Positions 47,859 through 56,565 of a stretch of 64,000 nucleotides of DNA are shown piece after piece. Positions within the stretch are counted from its first letter, which is position 1. Each line of letters starts with the position of its first letter. The notes beneath the pieces were generated by a model. The model was given only the letters and a program-made list of their open reading frames with translations. It ran no database searches and had not been told where the DNA came from. The stretch spans positions 310,001 through 374,000 of the forward strand of contig NZ_JARHTP010000011.1 in NCBI RefSeq assembly GCF_029223485.1, in the 5' to 3' direction. The stretch comes from Streptomyces coacervatus (lineage in GTDB: Bacteria > Actinomycetota > Actinomycetes > Streptomycetales > Streptomycetaceae). Both the position numbers and the translations under genes were made by a program.

Positions 47859-49570
47859 TGCGGGCCTCCTGCGGGGTCTTCGGGGTTCGCGGCCGGGGGT
47901 TCGGCGGCCGGGCCTTCGGGGGTGGCGTGGGGGGACTTCTCAGCGGGGGCCTCCTCGGAGGAGGTCGGCGCTGAGGGGGGTTCATCGGGGCCTGCCCCGG
48001 ACGCACCCGAACCAGCCTCGGTCTCGGTCTCGGTCTCGGTCTCGGCACCAGCACCAGCACCAGCACCAGCACCAGCACCAGCACCAGCACCAGCACCAGC
48101 ACCAGCACCAGCACCAGCGGACGGTTTCCGGGAGGGTGCGGCTTGGTCTGACGGTTCCGCGACGGGCTCGGCATCCGGGCGCGGCTCAGCCGTCGACTGC
48201 CGCTCGGGCACCGGGCTCGGGCTCGGCTCGGTCTCCGGCGTTGGCTCGGGGTCCGGCTTCGACTTCGTCTCCGCGCTCCGCTCCGATTCCGGGCTCGGCT
48301 CCGTTTCCGGGCTGTTCTCCGCTGCCGGGCTCCGCTCAGCCTCCGGGCTGCGCTGCGCTTCCGGAGTCGGCTTCGTGTCCGGGCTCGGCTCCGATTCCGG
48401 ACTCGGCTCCGATTCCGGACTCGGCTTCGTCTCCGGGCTCCGCACCGTTGCCGCGTTCGGCTTCGTCTCCGGCTCGTCGAAAGCCGGGCGGGCGTGGTGC
48501 CACGGGGCGTCCGAGCTGCGGGGGGCGGGTGTAGGGCGGGTGGTCGGGCCCTCTGGTGACGGGGTTCGGGCGGTCTGTGAGGCCGAGCCTTCGCTCGCGC
48601 TGCGCGTGCGTCGCGGCGCAGCCGCGCCGGAGGCACCCAGCTGCCGGTCGGCCGGGGCACCCTCAGCCGGAGGCGACGCGGCCTGACCCGCCGACCCTTC
48701 CGCAACCGAACGCGCACGGCGCGGTGACACCGGGGCATCGGCAGACGCTGCAGCCGGCCGGCCACTTGCCCCTTCCGCCTGACTCACCGACCCCTCCGCA
48801 GCCGAACGCGCACGCCGCGGCGCGGCCGTGGTACCGCCCGACGCCGTAGCCGCCGCCTGACCACTCGCCCCCTCCGCCTGACTCACCGACCCCTCCGCAG
48901 CCGAACGTGCGCGGCGTACCGGGCGGTCGCCCGTGGGGCGGGGCGGGCGGTCGGTCGGGGGGCGGCCTGTGGCTCGGGGGGGGCGGGTTGGGGCCGGGGG
49001 GAGTTGGCCCTTCTGGGGGCCCCATTCGTTCGGGTCGGGGACGCCGGGGGGGAGCATCTGGCGGCGCCTGGGGCCGCCGTGGTCCGACTCGCCCGGTTCC
49101 TTGGCGCCCGGCCAGGCCTTGGCCACGCGGGCGGCCAGGACGAAGTCCTTGCGGAGGGGGTGGCCTTCGAAGGTTTCCGGGAGGAGGAGGTGGTCCAGGG
49201 CAGGGTGGCCCTCGAAGACGACGCCGAACATTTCGTGGGTCTCGCGTTCGTGCCAGGCCGCGCCCGCGTAGACGCCGACGGCGGAGGCCAGCGTCGGCGC
49301 CTCGTGCGGGACCGTGGTGCGCAGCAGCAGGCGGCGTACGGGAGACAGGGACACCACATGTGCCGCGACGCGGAAACCCGTGCCCGGTTCGTCGACCGCG
49401 CTCAGCCAGTCGAAGTAGGTACAGGACAGCCGGTCGCGGGCCGCCTCCAGTGCCACGAGCCAGGTCGACGGCGGGACGTCGACGGTGAGGACCTCGTAGG
49501 ACTCCTCGGCCGTGGCCTCCGTACCGAACAACTCCTCGACGGGGGCGGGGAGCCAGCCGACCGTGGTCAT
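47855..49570 (-). CDS. nuoC: NuoC-like subunit with a long low-complexity tail
   Basis: 571 residues. Residues 1 to about 155 are NuoC (30-kDa subunit): SWHERETHEMFGVVFEGH-like AWHERETHEMFGVVFEGHPALDHLLLPETFEGHPLRKDF is the family signature. The remaining 400 residues are disordered-looking: arginine/serine motifs (RRARSAAEGSVSQAEGASG repeated), many SPE and PSPE repeats, then an (AG)n run and ETET. No NuoD domain. The DNA for the AG run is a CACCAG microsatellite. The ATG at 49570 overlaps the nuoB stop. Confidence 0.87.
   Translation of the reverse strand: MTTVGWLPAPVEELFGTEATAEESYEVLTVDVPPSTWLVALEAARDRLSCTYFDWLSAVDEPGTGFRVAAHVVSLSPVRRLLLRTTVPHEAPTLASAVGVYAGAAWHERETHEMFGVVFEGHPALDHLLLPETFEGHPLRKDFVLAARVAKAWPGAKEPGESDHGGPRRRQMLPPGVPDPNEWGPQKGQLPPAPTRPPRATGRPPTDRPPRPTGDRPVRRARSAAEGSVSQAEGASGQAAATASGGTTAAPRRARSAAEGSVSQAEGASGRPAAASADAPVSPRRARSVAEGSAGQAASPPAEGAPADRQLGASGAAAPRRTRSASEGSASQTARTPSPEGPTTRPTPAPRSSDAPWHHARPAFDEPETKPNAATVRSPETKPSPESEPSPESEPSPDTKPTPEAQRSPEAERSPAAENSPETEPSPESERSAETKSKPDPEPTPETEPSPSPVPERQSTAEPRPDAEPVAEPSDQAAPSRKPSAGAGAGAGAGAGAGAGAGAGAGAGAETETETETEAGSGASGAGPDEPPSAPTSSEEAPAEKSPHATPEGPAAEPPAANPEDPAGGPQ
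48044..48118. repeat. CACCAG hexanucleotide microsatellite inside nuoC
   Basis: About twelve perfect CACCAG units in a row, preceded by four TCGGTC units (about 48019-48042). They encode (Ala-Gly)n and (Glu-Thr)n on the minus strand. Units of six keep the frame, so slippage would change the tail length only. Confidence 0.95.
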
Positions 49571-50181
49571 CGGCCCTCCTCCGAAGGAGACCCGGCGGCC
49601 GGTGGCTTCACCAGGGCGCTCTGCAGGGCCGCGGCCGAAGGACGAGGGGTGGCATACCGCTCCCCCAGCGACTCCCGGGCGATCTTCTCCTGGAGCTTCA
49701 GGATCCCCTGGAGCAGGGCCTCGGGGCGGGGCGGGCAGCCGGGGACGTAGACGTCGACCGGGATGATCTGGTCGACGCCCTTGGTGACGGAGTAGGAGTC
49801 CCAGTAGGGGCCGCCGCAGTTGCTGCACGCGCCGAAGGAGATGACGTACTTGGGTTCCGGCATCTGTTCGTACAGGCGCTTCACGGCCGGGGCCATCTTG
49901 TCCGTGACCGTGCCGGACACGACCATCAGGTCGGCCTGGCGGGGGCCCGGTGCGAAGGGGATGACGCCGAGTCGGATGAAGTCGTGGCGGGCCATCGACG
50001 CGGCGATGAACTCGATCGCGCAGCAGGCGAGGCCGAAGTTGAAGACCCAGAGCGAGTACCGGCGGCCCCAGTTCAGGACCACCTTCATCGGCTCGGGGGC
50101 CAGGCGTGCGAGGGCGCCCAGCCGTTTCGGCTCCGGGAGGAGAACGGGCTGACCGTCGGTGTCCGGCGTCGTCACGTCCAT
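49567..50181 (-). CDS. nuoB: NADH-quinone oxidoreductase subunit B
   Basis: 204 residues; carries cluster N2. LACCAIEFIA, FGACSNCGGPYWDSY and VPGCPPRPEALL supply its four cysteines. It has a short C-terminal extension (TPRPSAAALQSALVK...). ATG 50181; it overlaps nuoA by 10 bases. Confidence 0.95.
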   Translation of the reverse strand: MDVTTPDTDGQPVLLPEPKRLGALARLAPEPMKVVLNWGRRYSLWVFNFGLACCAIEFIAASMARHDFIRLGVIPFAPGPRQADLMVVSGTVTDKMAPAVKRLYEQMPEPKYVISFGACSNCGGPYWDSYSVTKGVDQIIPVDVYVPGCPPRPEALLQGILKLQEKIARESLGERYATPRPSAAALQSALVKPPAAGSPSEEGR

Positions 50182-50579
50182 GCCAGGACGCCCTTCTTGT
50201 ATGCGTACAGCAGGCCCACGGCCAGGAAGCCGAGGAAGATGAACATCTCGACCAACGTGGTCGCGCCGTACCCATCTCCAGCAAACACCGTCGCCCAGGG
50301 GAAAAGGAAGATCGAGTCGACGGCGAAGATGACGTACAGGAAGGCGTAGACGTAGTAGCGGACCTGGGTGTGGGCCCAGCCCTCGCCGACGGGGTCGACT
50401 CCGCACTCGTACGTCAGGAGCTTCTCGGGGGTCGGGACCACGGGCCGCAGCAGTCGGCCGGCCCCGAAGGCGACCGCGACGAAGAGCACGCCGACGACGG
50501 CGAGCAGTCCGACGACCGAGTACGACTGGAAGTAGTCCGCCGCGACGACGCTCGGATCGGCGCCGGTCGATTCCCGCAC
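50172..50579 (-). CDS. nuoA: NADH-quinone oxidoreductase subunit A
   Basis: 135 residues; three TM helices. KLLTYECGVDPVGEGWAHTQVRYYVYAFLYVIFAVDSIFLFPW is the family signature. The GTG at 50579 has GAAGGGA five bases upstream. First gene of the minus-strand cluster; the promoter lies in the 215-base gap shared with the divergent sensor kinase gene. Confidence 0.94.
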   Translation of the reverse strand: MRESTGADPSVVAADYFQSYSVVGLLAVVGVLFVAVAFGAGRLLRPVVPTPEKLLTYECGVDPVGEGWAHTQVRYYVYAFLYVIFAVDSIFLFPWATVFAGDGYGATTLVEMFIFLGFLAVGLLYAYKKGVLAWT

Positions 50580-50794
50580 GTCCGTCCCTTCGCTGCTGTT
50601 CGACGATCTGTACGCACGGGAGTCTAGGCCCTGATAAAGAGACGGTAAGCAGCCCGTCACCGCTTGGAATGTCCTTTGAGACGTCCTTGAGATGCAGGAA
50701 GCCGCCGAGGAGCTGCCGGGGTGGGGTTTTCCCCAGGGGACGGGGGCGGCCGACCTCATGGCGCGGGCGCGCGGCGCGCGGCACGCTAGCCCAT

Positions 50795-51991
50795 ATGACC
50801 GAACGACACTCGCGCCCGATGCGGGCGGCCCCGGATGGTGACGGCGACCGTCTGCCGCCTGCCCGTTTCGCCTACGACCGGCACACCTGGAAGGAGATCG
50901 CGCATCTCCTGGCGAACTTTCCGGTGTCGCTGATCGGGTTCGTCTACGTCGTGACGGTGCTGTTCACCGGCTTCTGGCTGACCGTGACGGTGATCGGGTT
51001 CCCGCTGCTGGCCGCCGGTCTCACGGGCGCGCGGCTGCTGGGCAGGATGGAGCGGGCGCGGGCCAGGAAGCTGCTCGGGGTGCGCGTGGACGAGCCGAGC
51101 CCGCTGCCCGGACGCGGCACCGGCTTCCTCCCGTGGCTGTGGATGAGGGTGAAGGACCCGGTGGGCTGGCGCACGGTGCTGTACGACTTCATCCGGCTGC
51201 CCTGGGGGATCCTGACCTTTGTCGCCACGCTGACCTCGCTGTTTGTGTTGTGGCCCGTGCTGCCGTTCATTGCTCGGGGTCTGGCCAACGCCGACCGGGC
51301 CATGGTGCGCGGGCTGCTGTCGCCCTCCGACGAGCTGGAGCGGCGTATCGCGGAGCTGGAGTCGGACCGGGGTGTCGTGGTCGACACGGCCAACGCCGAT
51401 CTGCGGCGGATCGAGCGCGATCTGCACGACGGGGCGCAGGCCCGCCTGGTCAATCTGGCGATGGGGCTGGGCCTGGCAAAGGAGAAGCTCCTGGAGGACC
51501 CCGACCAGGCGGCGGAGATGGTCGCGGAGGCGCACGGCGAGGTGAAGCTGGCGCTGCAGGAGCTGCGGGACCTGGCCAGGGGGATCCACCCCGCCGTACT
51601 GACGGACCGGGGGCTCGATGCCGCTCTGTCCGCGGTCGCCTCGCGCTGCACCGTCCCCGTGAAGGTGACGGTCGACCTCGGTACAAGGCCCGCCGCGGCC
51701 ATCGAGGGCATCGCCTACTTCACCGTCTCCGAGCTGCTGCAGAACATCAGCAAGCACAGCGCGGCGAGGACCGCGTCCGTCGAGGTGTGGCGGGCGAAGG
51801 ACCGGCTGCTCATCCAGGTGGAGGACAACGGCCGCGGGGGTGCGCGCCTCGACGGCGGTACGGGGATGCAGGGGCTCGCCGACCGCCTGGACGCCGTCGA
51901 CGGACTGTTCGTCATCGAGTCCCCGCAGGGCGGGCCGACCGTCGTCACGGCGGAGCTGCCCTGGCGCGACCGCGCCCCGGCCGAGAGGTAG
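50795..51991 (+). CDS. Sensor histidine kinase (HisKA_3), first of a tandem pair
   Basis: 398 residues. N-terminal membrane sensor domain of the PF13796-like kind with paired helices (ANFPVSLIGFVYVVTVLFTGFWLTVTVIGFPLL and LPWGILTFVATLTSLFVLWPVL). HisKA_3 with His211 in RRIERDLHDGAQARLV, and a HATPase with ELLQNISKHSAARTASVEVW (N-box) and VEDNGRGG (G1). It phosphorylates a NarL/LuxR-type regulator, most likely that at 53676. The stimulus is unknown. Divergent from nuoA. Confidence 0.9.
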   Translation: MTERHSRPMRAAPDGDGDRLPPARFAYDRHTWKEIAHLLANFPVSLIGFVYVVTVLFTGFWLTVTVIGFPLLAAGLTGARLLGRMERARARKLLGVRVDEPSPLPGRGTGFLPWLWMRVKDPVGWRTVLYDFIRLPWGILTFVATLTSLFVLWPVLPFIARGLANADRAMVRGLLSPSDELERRIAELESDRGVVVDTANADLRRIERDLHDGAQARLVNLAMGLGLAKEKLLEDPDQAAEMVAEAHGEVKLALQELRDLARGIHPAVLTDRGLDAALSAVASRCTVPVKVTVDLGTRPAAAIEGIAYFTVSELLQNISKHSAARTASVEVWRAKDRLLIQVEDNGRGGARLDGGTGMQGLADRLDAVDGLFVIESPQGGPTVVTAELPWRDRAPAER

Positions 51992-52113
51992 GGAAAACCC
52001 CCCTGCCAAGACGCCGACGGCCTCCATGGTCCACGGACCTGCGGCGCAGGAGTGTGGGGGGTACGGCAGGACAGCCGCACGACGAACGGGACGAGCAGAA
52101 ACGGACGGCGCCG

Positions 52114-53472
52114 ATGGCCACGGAGTACGGACCAAGCTACGGGCACGACAGCGGGCTCGGGCTCACCGAAGGGACACGTCGCCGACTGCCCGCCGGGCTG
52201 CGGGCGCCGTTCGAGGCACGCAGCTGGCGAGAGTTCGGGTATGTGCTGCTGAGCCTGCCGATCGGCATCATGCTCTTCGTCTACGCCGTCACGATGGTGT
52301 CGCTCGGGGCGGGTCTGCTGGTGACGTTCCTCGGGATTCCGGTGCTGGCGGCGGGGCTGGCCGGCTGCCGGGGGTTCGGGGCGCTGGAGCGGGCGCGGGC
52401 GCGCGGGCTGCTGGGGCTGGAGGTGGGCGACCCGGAGCCGCTGCGGATGAAGAAGTCCGGCCTGATGGCCTGGATGGGGGCCGTGCTGAAGAGCGGCACG
52501 TCGTGGCGGACGCTGCTGTACGCGCTGCTGCAGTTCCCGTGGTCGGTGTTCTCGTTCGTGGTCGCCGTGAATTTCTGGGCGTACGGCTGGGGACTGCTGA
52601 CGTATCCCCTGTGGTTCTGGCTCTTTCCCATGTACGGCGGTCAGGGCGGGCTTCAGCTGTACGGCGACGGCAGCCACAGCATCTACCTCGACAACCCCTT
52701 CGAGATCACCGTCACGGCGCTGGTGGGGCTGCTGTTCACGCTCGCCACGCCGTGGATCGTACGGGCGCTGACGATGGTGGATCGGCTGATGGTGCACGGG
52801 CTGCTCGGGCCGTCGCGGCTGGCGACGCGGGTGGTGGAGCTGGAGTCCGACCGGGGCGTCGTGGTGGACACGGCGGCTGCGGACCTACGGCGGATCGAGC
52901 GGGATCTGCATGACGGGGCGCAGGCTCGGCTGGTGGCGTTGGCCATGGATCTGGGGCTGGCGAAGGAGAAGCTGACGGAGGATCCACAGGCGGCGGCGCG
53001 GATGGTGGACGAGGCGCACGGTGAGGTGAAGACGGCGCTGCAGGAGCTGCGGGATCTGGCGCGCGGGATTCATCCGGCGGTGCTGACGGACCGGGGGCTG
53101 GATGCGGCGCTGTCGGCTGTTGCCTCGCGGTGCACCGTGCCGGTGCAGGTGGAGGTGGATCTGGCGGAGCGGCCGGCGCCGGCGATCGAGGGGATCGCGT
53201 ACTTCACGGTGTCGGAGCTGCTGCAGAACATCAGCAAGCATGCGCGGGCCACGTGGGCTGCGGTGGATGTGTGGCGGGTGGAGAGCCGGCTGATGGTGCA
53301 GGTTGTGGACAACGGGGTGGGTGGGGCGGATGCGTCCGGTGGGTCGGGGCGGGGGGGGCTTGCGGAGCGGCTGGATGCGGTGGACGGGATTCTGGTGGTG
53401 GATTCGCCGGTGGGGGGGCCTACTCGGGTGACTGCGGAGTTGCCCTGGCGGGCGGAGCGGGCGCTGGGGTGA
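52114..53472 (+). CDS. Sensor histidine kinase (HisKA_3), second of the pair
   Basis: 452 residues, a paralog of the preceding kinase: same domain order, the phospho-acceptor His266 in RRIERDLHDGAQARLVALAM, and near-identical DHp and HATPase (LQELRDLARGIHPAVLTDRGLDAALSAVASRCTVPV in both). The sensor part differs and is longer, with an extra loop after YPLWFWLFPMYGGQGGLQLYGDGS. The ATG at 52114 follows a 122-base gap. Both kinases may act on one regulator, so inputs can be combined. Confidence 0.9.
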   Translation: MATEYGPSYGHDSGLGLTEGTRRRLPAGLRAPFEARSWREFGYVLLSLPIGIMLFVYAVTMVSLGAGLLVTFLGIPVLAAGLAGCRGFGALERARARGLLGLEVGDPEPLRMKKSGLMAWMGAVLKSGTSWRTLLYALLQFPWSVFSFVVAVNFWAYGWGLLTYPLWFWLFPMYGGQGGLQLYGDGSHSIYLDNPFEITVTALVGLLFTLATPWIVRALTMVDRLMVHGLLGPSRLATRVVELESDRGVVVDTAAADLRRIERDLHDGAQARLVALAMDLGLAKEKLTEDPQAAARMVDEAHGEVKTALQELRDLARGIHPAVLTDRGLDAALSAVASRCTVPVQVEVDLAERPAPAIEGIAYFTVSELLQNISKHARATWAAVDVWRVESRLMVQVVDNGVGGADASGGSGRGGLAERLDAVDGILVVDSPVGGPTRVTAELPWRAERALG

Positions 53473-53519
53473 ACGCCGGCCCGCGGCGGAGCCGCTGATG
53501 AATGCAGCTGCCGCCCCCG

Positions 53520-53590
53520 CCAGGGGGCTCCGCCCCCTGGACCCCCGATCGGCCTGAAAGGCCTCGTCCTCAAACGCCGGACAGGCTGAA
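53520..53590. repeat. Dispersed intergenic repeat (copy a)
   Basis: CAGGGGGCTCCGCCCCCTGG hairpin, ACCCCCGATC, then GGCCTGAAAGGCC and CTCGTCCTCAAACGCCGGAC. The same layout recurs at 61478-61548. I know it as a common family of intergenic repeats in Streptomyces genomes; it may act as a terminator. Confidence 0.8.
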
Positions 53591-53675
53591 AATGCTTGGG
53601 CCGGGCGCACCCGGGTCCGAATGCTGGAATGCTGGACTACTGGCATTCGGAGTCGGGCTGGGGGGACCGGGAATC

Positions 53676-54347
53676 GTGGAGGACAGGGTGCGGGTGGTCA
53701 TTGCCGAGGATTCAGTGCTGCTCAGGGAGGGGCTGACCCGGCTGTTGACCGACCGTGGGCATGACGTCGTCGCCGGGGTCGGGGACGGGGACGCGCTGAT
53801 CAAGACCATCACCGAGCTGGACGCGCAGGGCGAGCTGCCCGATGTCGTGGTCGCGGACGTGCGGATGCCGCCGACGCACACCGATGAAGGGGTGCGGGCC
53901 GCGGTGCTGCTGCGCAAGGCGCATCCGGGGCTCGGCGTGCTCGTGCTGTCGCAGTATGTGGAGGAGCGGTACGCCACTGAGCTGCTGGCCGGTTCCAGTC
54001 ATGGCGTCGGGTATCTGCTCAAGGACCGGGTGGCCGAGGTCCGGGAGTTCGTGGATGCCGTGGTGCGGGTGGCCCAAGGGGGTACCGCGCTGGACCCGGA
54101 AGTGGTCGCGCAGCTGCTCGGGCGCAGCCGTAAGCAGGACGTGCTGGCCGGGCTCACCCCGCGGGAGCGGGAGGTGCTGGGGCTCATGGCCGAGGGCCGT
54201 ACCAACTCGGCCATCGCGCGGCAGCTGGTGGTCAGCGACGGCGCCGTCGAGAAGCACGTCAGCAATATCTTCCTGAAGCTCGGACTGTCCCAGAGTGACG
54301 GGGATCACCGGCGTGTTCTTGCGGTCCTCACCTATCTGAACTCGTGA
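53676..54347 (+). CDS. LuxR/NarL-type response regulator
   Basis: 223 residues. Receiver domain with acceptor Asp61 (VVVADVRMPPTH) and the YLLKDRVAEV lysine; output HTH with LTPREREVLGLMAEGRTNSAIARQLVVSDGAVEKHVSNIFLKLGL. The GTG at 53676 has GGGGGA nine bases upstream; the longer frame from 53502 is not credible. Probable partner of the two kinases upstream; its targets may include the divergent nuo cluster. Confidence 0.9.
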   Translation: MEDRVRVVIAEDSVLLREGLTRLLTDRGHDVVAGVGDGDALIKTITELDAQGELPDVVVADVRMPPTHTDEGVRAAVLLRKAHPGLGVLVLSQYVEERYATELLAGSSHGVGYLLKDRVAEVREFVDAVVRVAQGGTALDPEVVAQLLGRSRKQDVLAGLTPREREVLGLMAEGRTNSAIARQLVVSDGAVEKHVSNIFLKLGLSQSDGDHRRVLAVLTYLNS

Positions 54348-54636
54348 CGGGCTGACACTTAGTCAGTAACCGAGTCGGCCATCACGCGTCCAGTCGTCAA
54401 TCCAATGTCCGTCCGCATCCGTACAGCCCTAGAACCGAATCAAGCGCGGGGAGCGTCTTCAAAGGCAGCGCCGGGGGGCGAGAAATCATGACAAGTCTGG
54501 GCGTCGTACCGTCTCAAAACCGTGTCCATGATGCGAATGGCCACGGGAAGGCGACCCTAACGGACGTAGGGTTGATCCTGGGAAGGCCCGCGGGAAGGCC
54601 GGTCCCAGACAGCCGCCTCGAGGGAGGTCCAGTTCA

Positions 54637-56565
54637 GTGACCAGCCAGGTCAGCAGGACAGCGGAGCAGGCAGACGGAGCCGTCGTCGGAGAGCAGCGGG
54701 GGCCGGGCGGAACAAAGGATGTACGCAGGCTGGACCGGGTGATCATCCGGTTCGCGGGGGACTCCGGTGACGGTATGCAGCTCACCGGTGACCGTTTCAC
54801 CTCCGAGACCGCGTCCTTCGGGAACGACCTGTCCACCCTTCCCAACTTCCCCGCCGAGATCCGGGCTCCTGCCGGGACCCTGCCGGGTGTGTCGTCCTTC
54901 CAGCTCCACTTCGCCGACCACGACATCCTCACCCCGGGCGACGCGCCCAATGTGCTGGTCGCCATGAACCCCGCCGCCCTCAAGGCCAACATCGCCGACC
55001 TGCCGCGCGGCGCGGAGATCATCCTCAACACGGACGAGTTCACCAAACGGGCGATGCAGAAGGTCGGCTATGCGGCTTCTCCTCTGGAGGACGGCTCGCT
55101 CGACGGGTACAGCCTGCACGAGGTGCCGCTGACCACGCTGACGGTCGAGGCGCTCAAGGAGTTCGATCTCTCCCGCAAGGAGGCCGAGCGCAGCAAGAAC
55201 ATGTTCGCGCTCGGGCTGCTGAGCTGGATGTACCACCGGCCGACCGAGGGGACCGAGAAGTTCCTGCGGGCCAAGTTCGCGAAGAAGCCCCAGATCGCCG
55301 AGGCCAACATCGCCGCCTTCCGCGCGGGCTGGAACTTCGGCGAGACGACCGAGGACTTCGCGGTGTCGTACGAGGTGGCGCCCGCCGCCACCGCCTTTCC
55401 GACCGGCACCTACCGCAACATCTCCGGGAATCTCGCTCTCGCCTACGGCCTGGTCGCGGCCTCGCGCCAGGCCGACCTGCCGCTGTTCCTGGGCTCGTAC
55501 CCGATCACGCCGGCCTCGGACATCCTGCACGAGCTGAGCAAGCACAAGAACTTCGGTGTACGGACCTTCCAGGCGGAGGACGAGATCGCCGGCATCGGCG
55601 CCGCGCTGGGCGCGGCCTTCGGCGGCTCGCTGGGGGTCACGACCACGTCCGGCCCCGGTGTGGCGCTCAAGAGCGAGACCATCGGGCTGGCCGTCTCGCT
55701 GGAGCTGCCGCTGCTGGTCATCGACATCCAGCGCGGCGGGCCGTCCACCGGACTGCCGACCAAGACCGAGCAGGCCGACCTGCTGCAGGCCATGTTCGGG
55801 CGCAACGGCGAGGCCCCCATCCCGGTGATCGCGCCTCGCACGCCCGCCGACTGCTTCGACGCGGCCATGGAGGCGGCGCGGATCGCGCTGACGTACCGCA
55901 CCCCGGTGATGCTGCTCTCCGACGGCTATCTGGCCAACGGCTCGGAGCCCTGGCGCATCCCGGAGCTGGACGAACTCCCGGACCTGACCGTGCAGTTCGC
56001 GCGAGGCCCGAACCACACCCTGGAGGACGGCACCGACGTCTTCTGGCCGTACAAGCGCGACCCGCAGACCCTCGCCCGACCCTGGGCCATCCCCGGCACG
56101 CCCGGTCTCGAACACCGCATCGGCGGCATCGAGAAGGAGGACGGCACCGGGAACATCTCGTACGCCCCCGCCAACCACGACTTCATGGTCCGCACCCGGC
56201 AGGCCAAGATCGACGGCATCGACGTACCGGATCTGGAGGTCGACGATCCGCACGAGGCCGCCACGCTGGTGCTCGGCTGGGGCTCGACCTACGGACCGAT
56301 CACCGCCGCGGTACGGCGGCTGCGCGCGGCCGGGGAGTCCATCGCGCAGGCCCATCTGCGCCATCTCAACCCGTTCCCGCGGAATCTCGGCACGGTGTTG
56401 AAGCGTTACGACAAAGTGGTGATTCCCGAGATGAACCTCGGTCAGCTCGCCACGCTGATCCGGGCGAAATACCTGGTCGACGCCCACTCGTACAACCAGG
56501 TGAACGGCATGCCGTTCAAGGCTGAGCAGCTCGCCACGGCTCTCAAGGAGGCCATCGATGGCTGA
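54637..56565 (+). CDS. korA: 2-oxoacid:ferredoxin oxidoreductase, fused gamma-alpha subunit
   Basis: 642 residues. The N-terminal gamma domain (about 25-210, RLDRVIIRFAGDSGDGMQLTGDRF) is fused to the alpha domain (GNLALAYGLVAASRQADLPLFLGSYPITPASDIL). Oxidises 2-oxoglutarate (or pyruvate) with CoA and reduces ferredoxin, a TCA-cycle alternative to the lipoate complex. The GTG at 54637 has GGGAGG nine bases upstream. The gene overlaps korB by 8 bases. Confidence 0.92.
   Translation: MTSQVSRTAEQADGAVVGEQRGPGGTKDVRRLDRVIIRFAGDSGDGMQLTGDRFTSETASFGNDLSTLPNFPAEIRAPAGTLPGVSSFQLHFADHDILTPGDAPNVLVAMNPAALKANIADLPRGAEIILNTDEFTKRAMQKVGYAASPLEDGSLDGYSLHEVPLTTLTVEALKEFDLSRKEAERSKNMFALGLLSWMYHRPTEGTEKFLRAKFAKKPQIAEANIAAFRAGWNFGETTEDFAVSYEVAPAATAFPTGTYRNISGNLALAYGLVAASRQADLPLFLGSYPITPASDILHELSKHKNFGVRTFQAEDEIAGIGAALGAAFGGSLGVTTTSGPGVALKSETIGLAVSLELPLLVIDIQRGGPSTGLPTKTEQADLLQAMFGRNGEAPIPVIAPRTPADCFDAAMEAARIALTYRTPVMLLSDGYLANGSEPWRIPELDELPDLTVQFARGPNHTLEDGTDVFWPYKRDPQTLARPWAIPGTPGLEHRIGGIEKEDGTGNISYAPANHDFMVRTRQAKIDGIDVPDLEVDDPHEAATLVLGWGSTYGPITAAVRRLRAAGESIAQAHLRHLNPFPRNLGTVLKRYDKVVIPEMNLGQLATLIRAKYLVDAHSYNQVNGMPFKAEQLATALKEAIDG

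Noticed and set aside
47855..49570. NuoCD fusion
   Set aside because: The long C-terminal part has no NuoD motif; it is low-complexity sequence.
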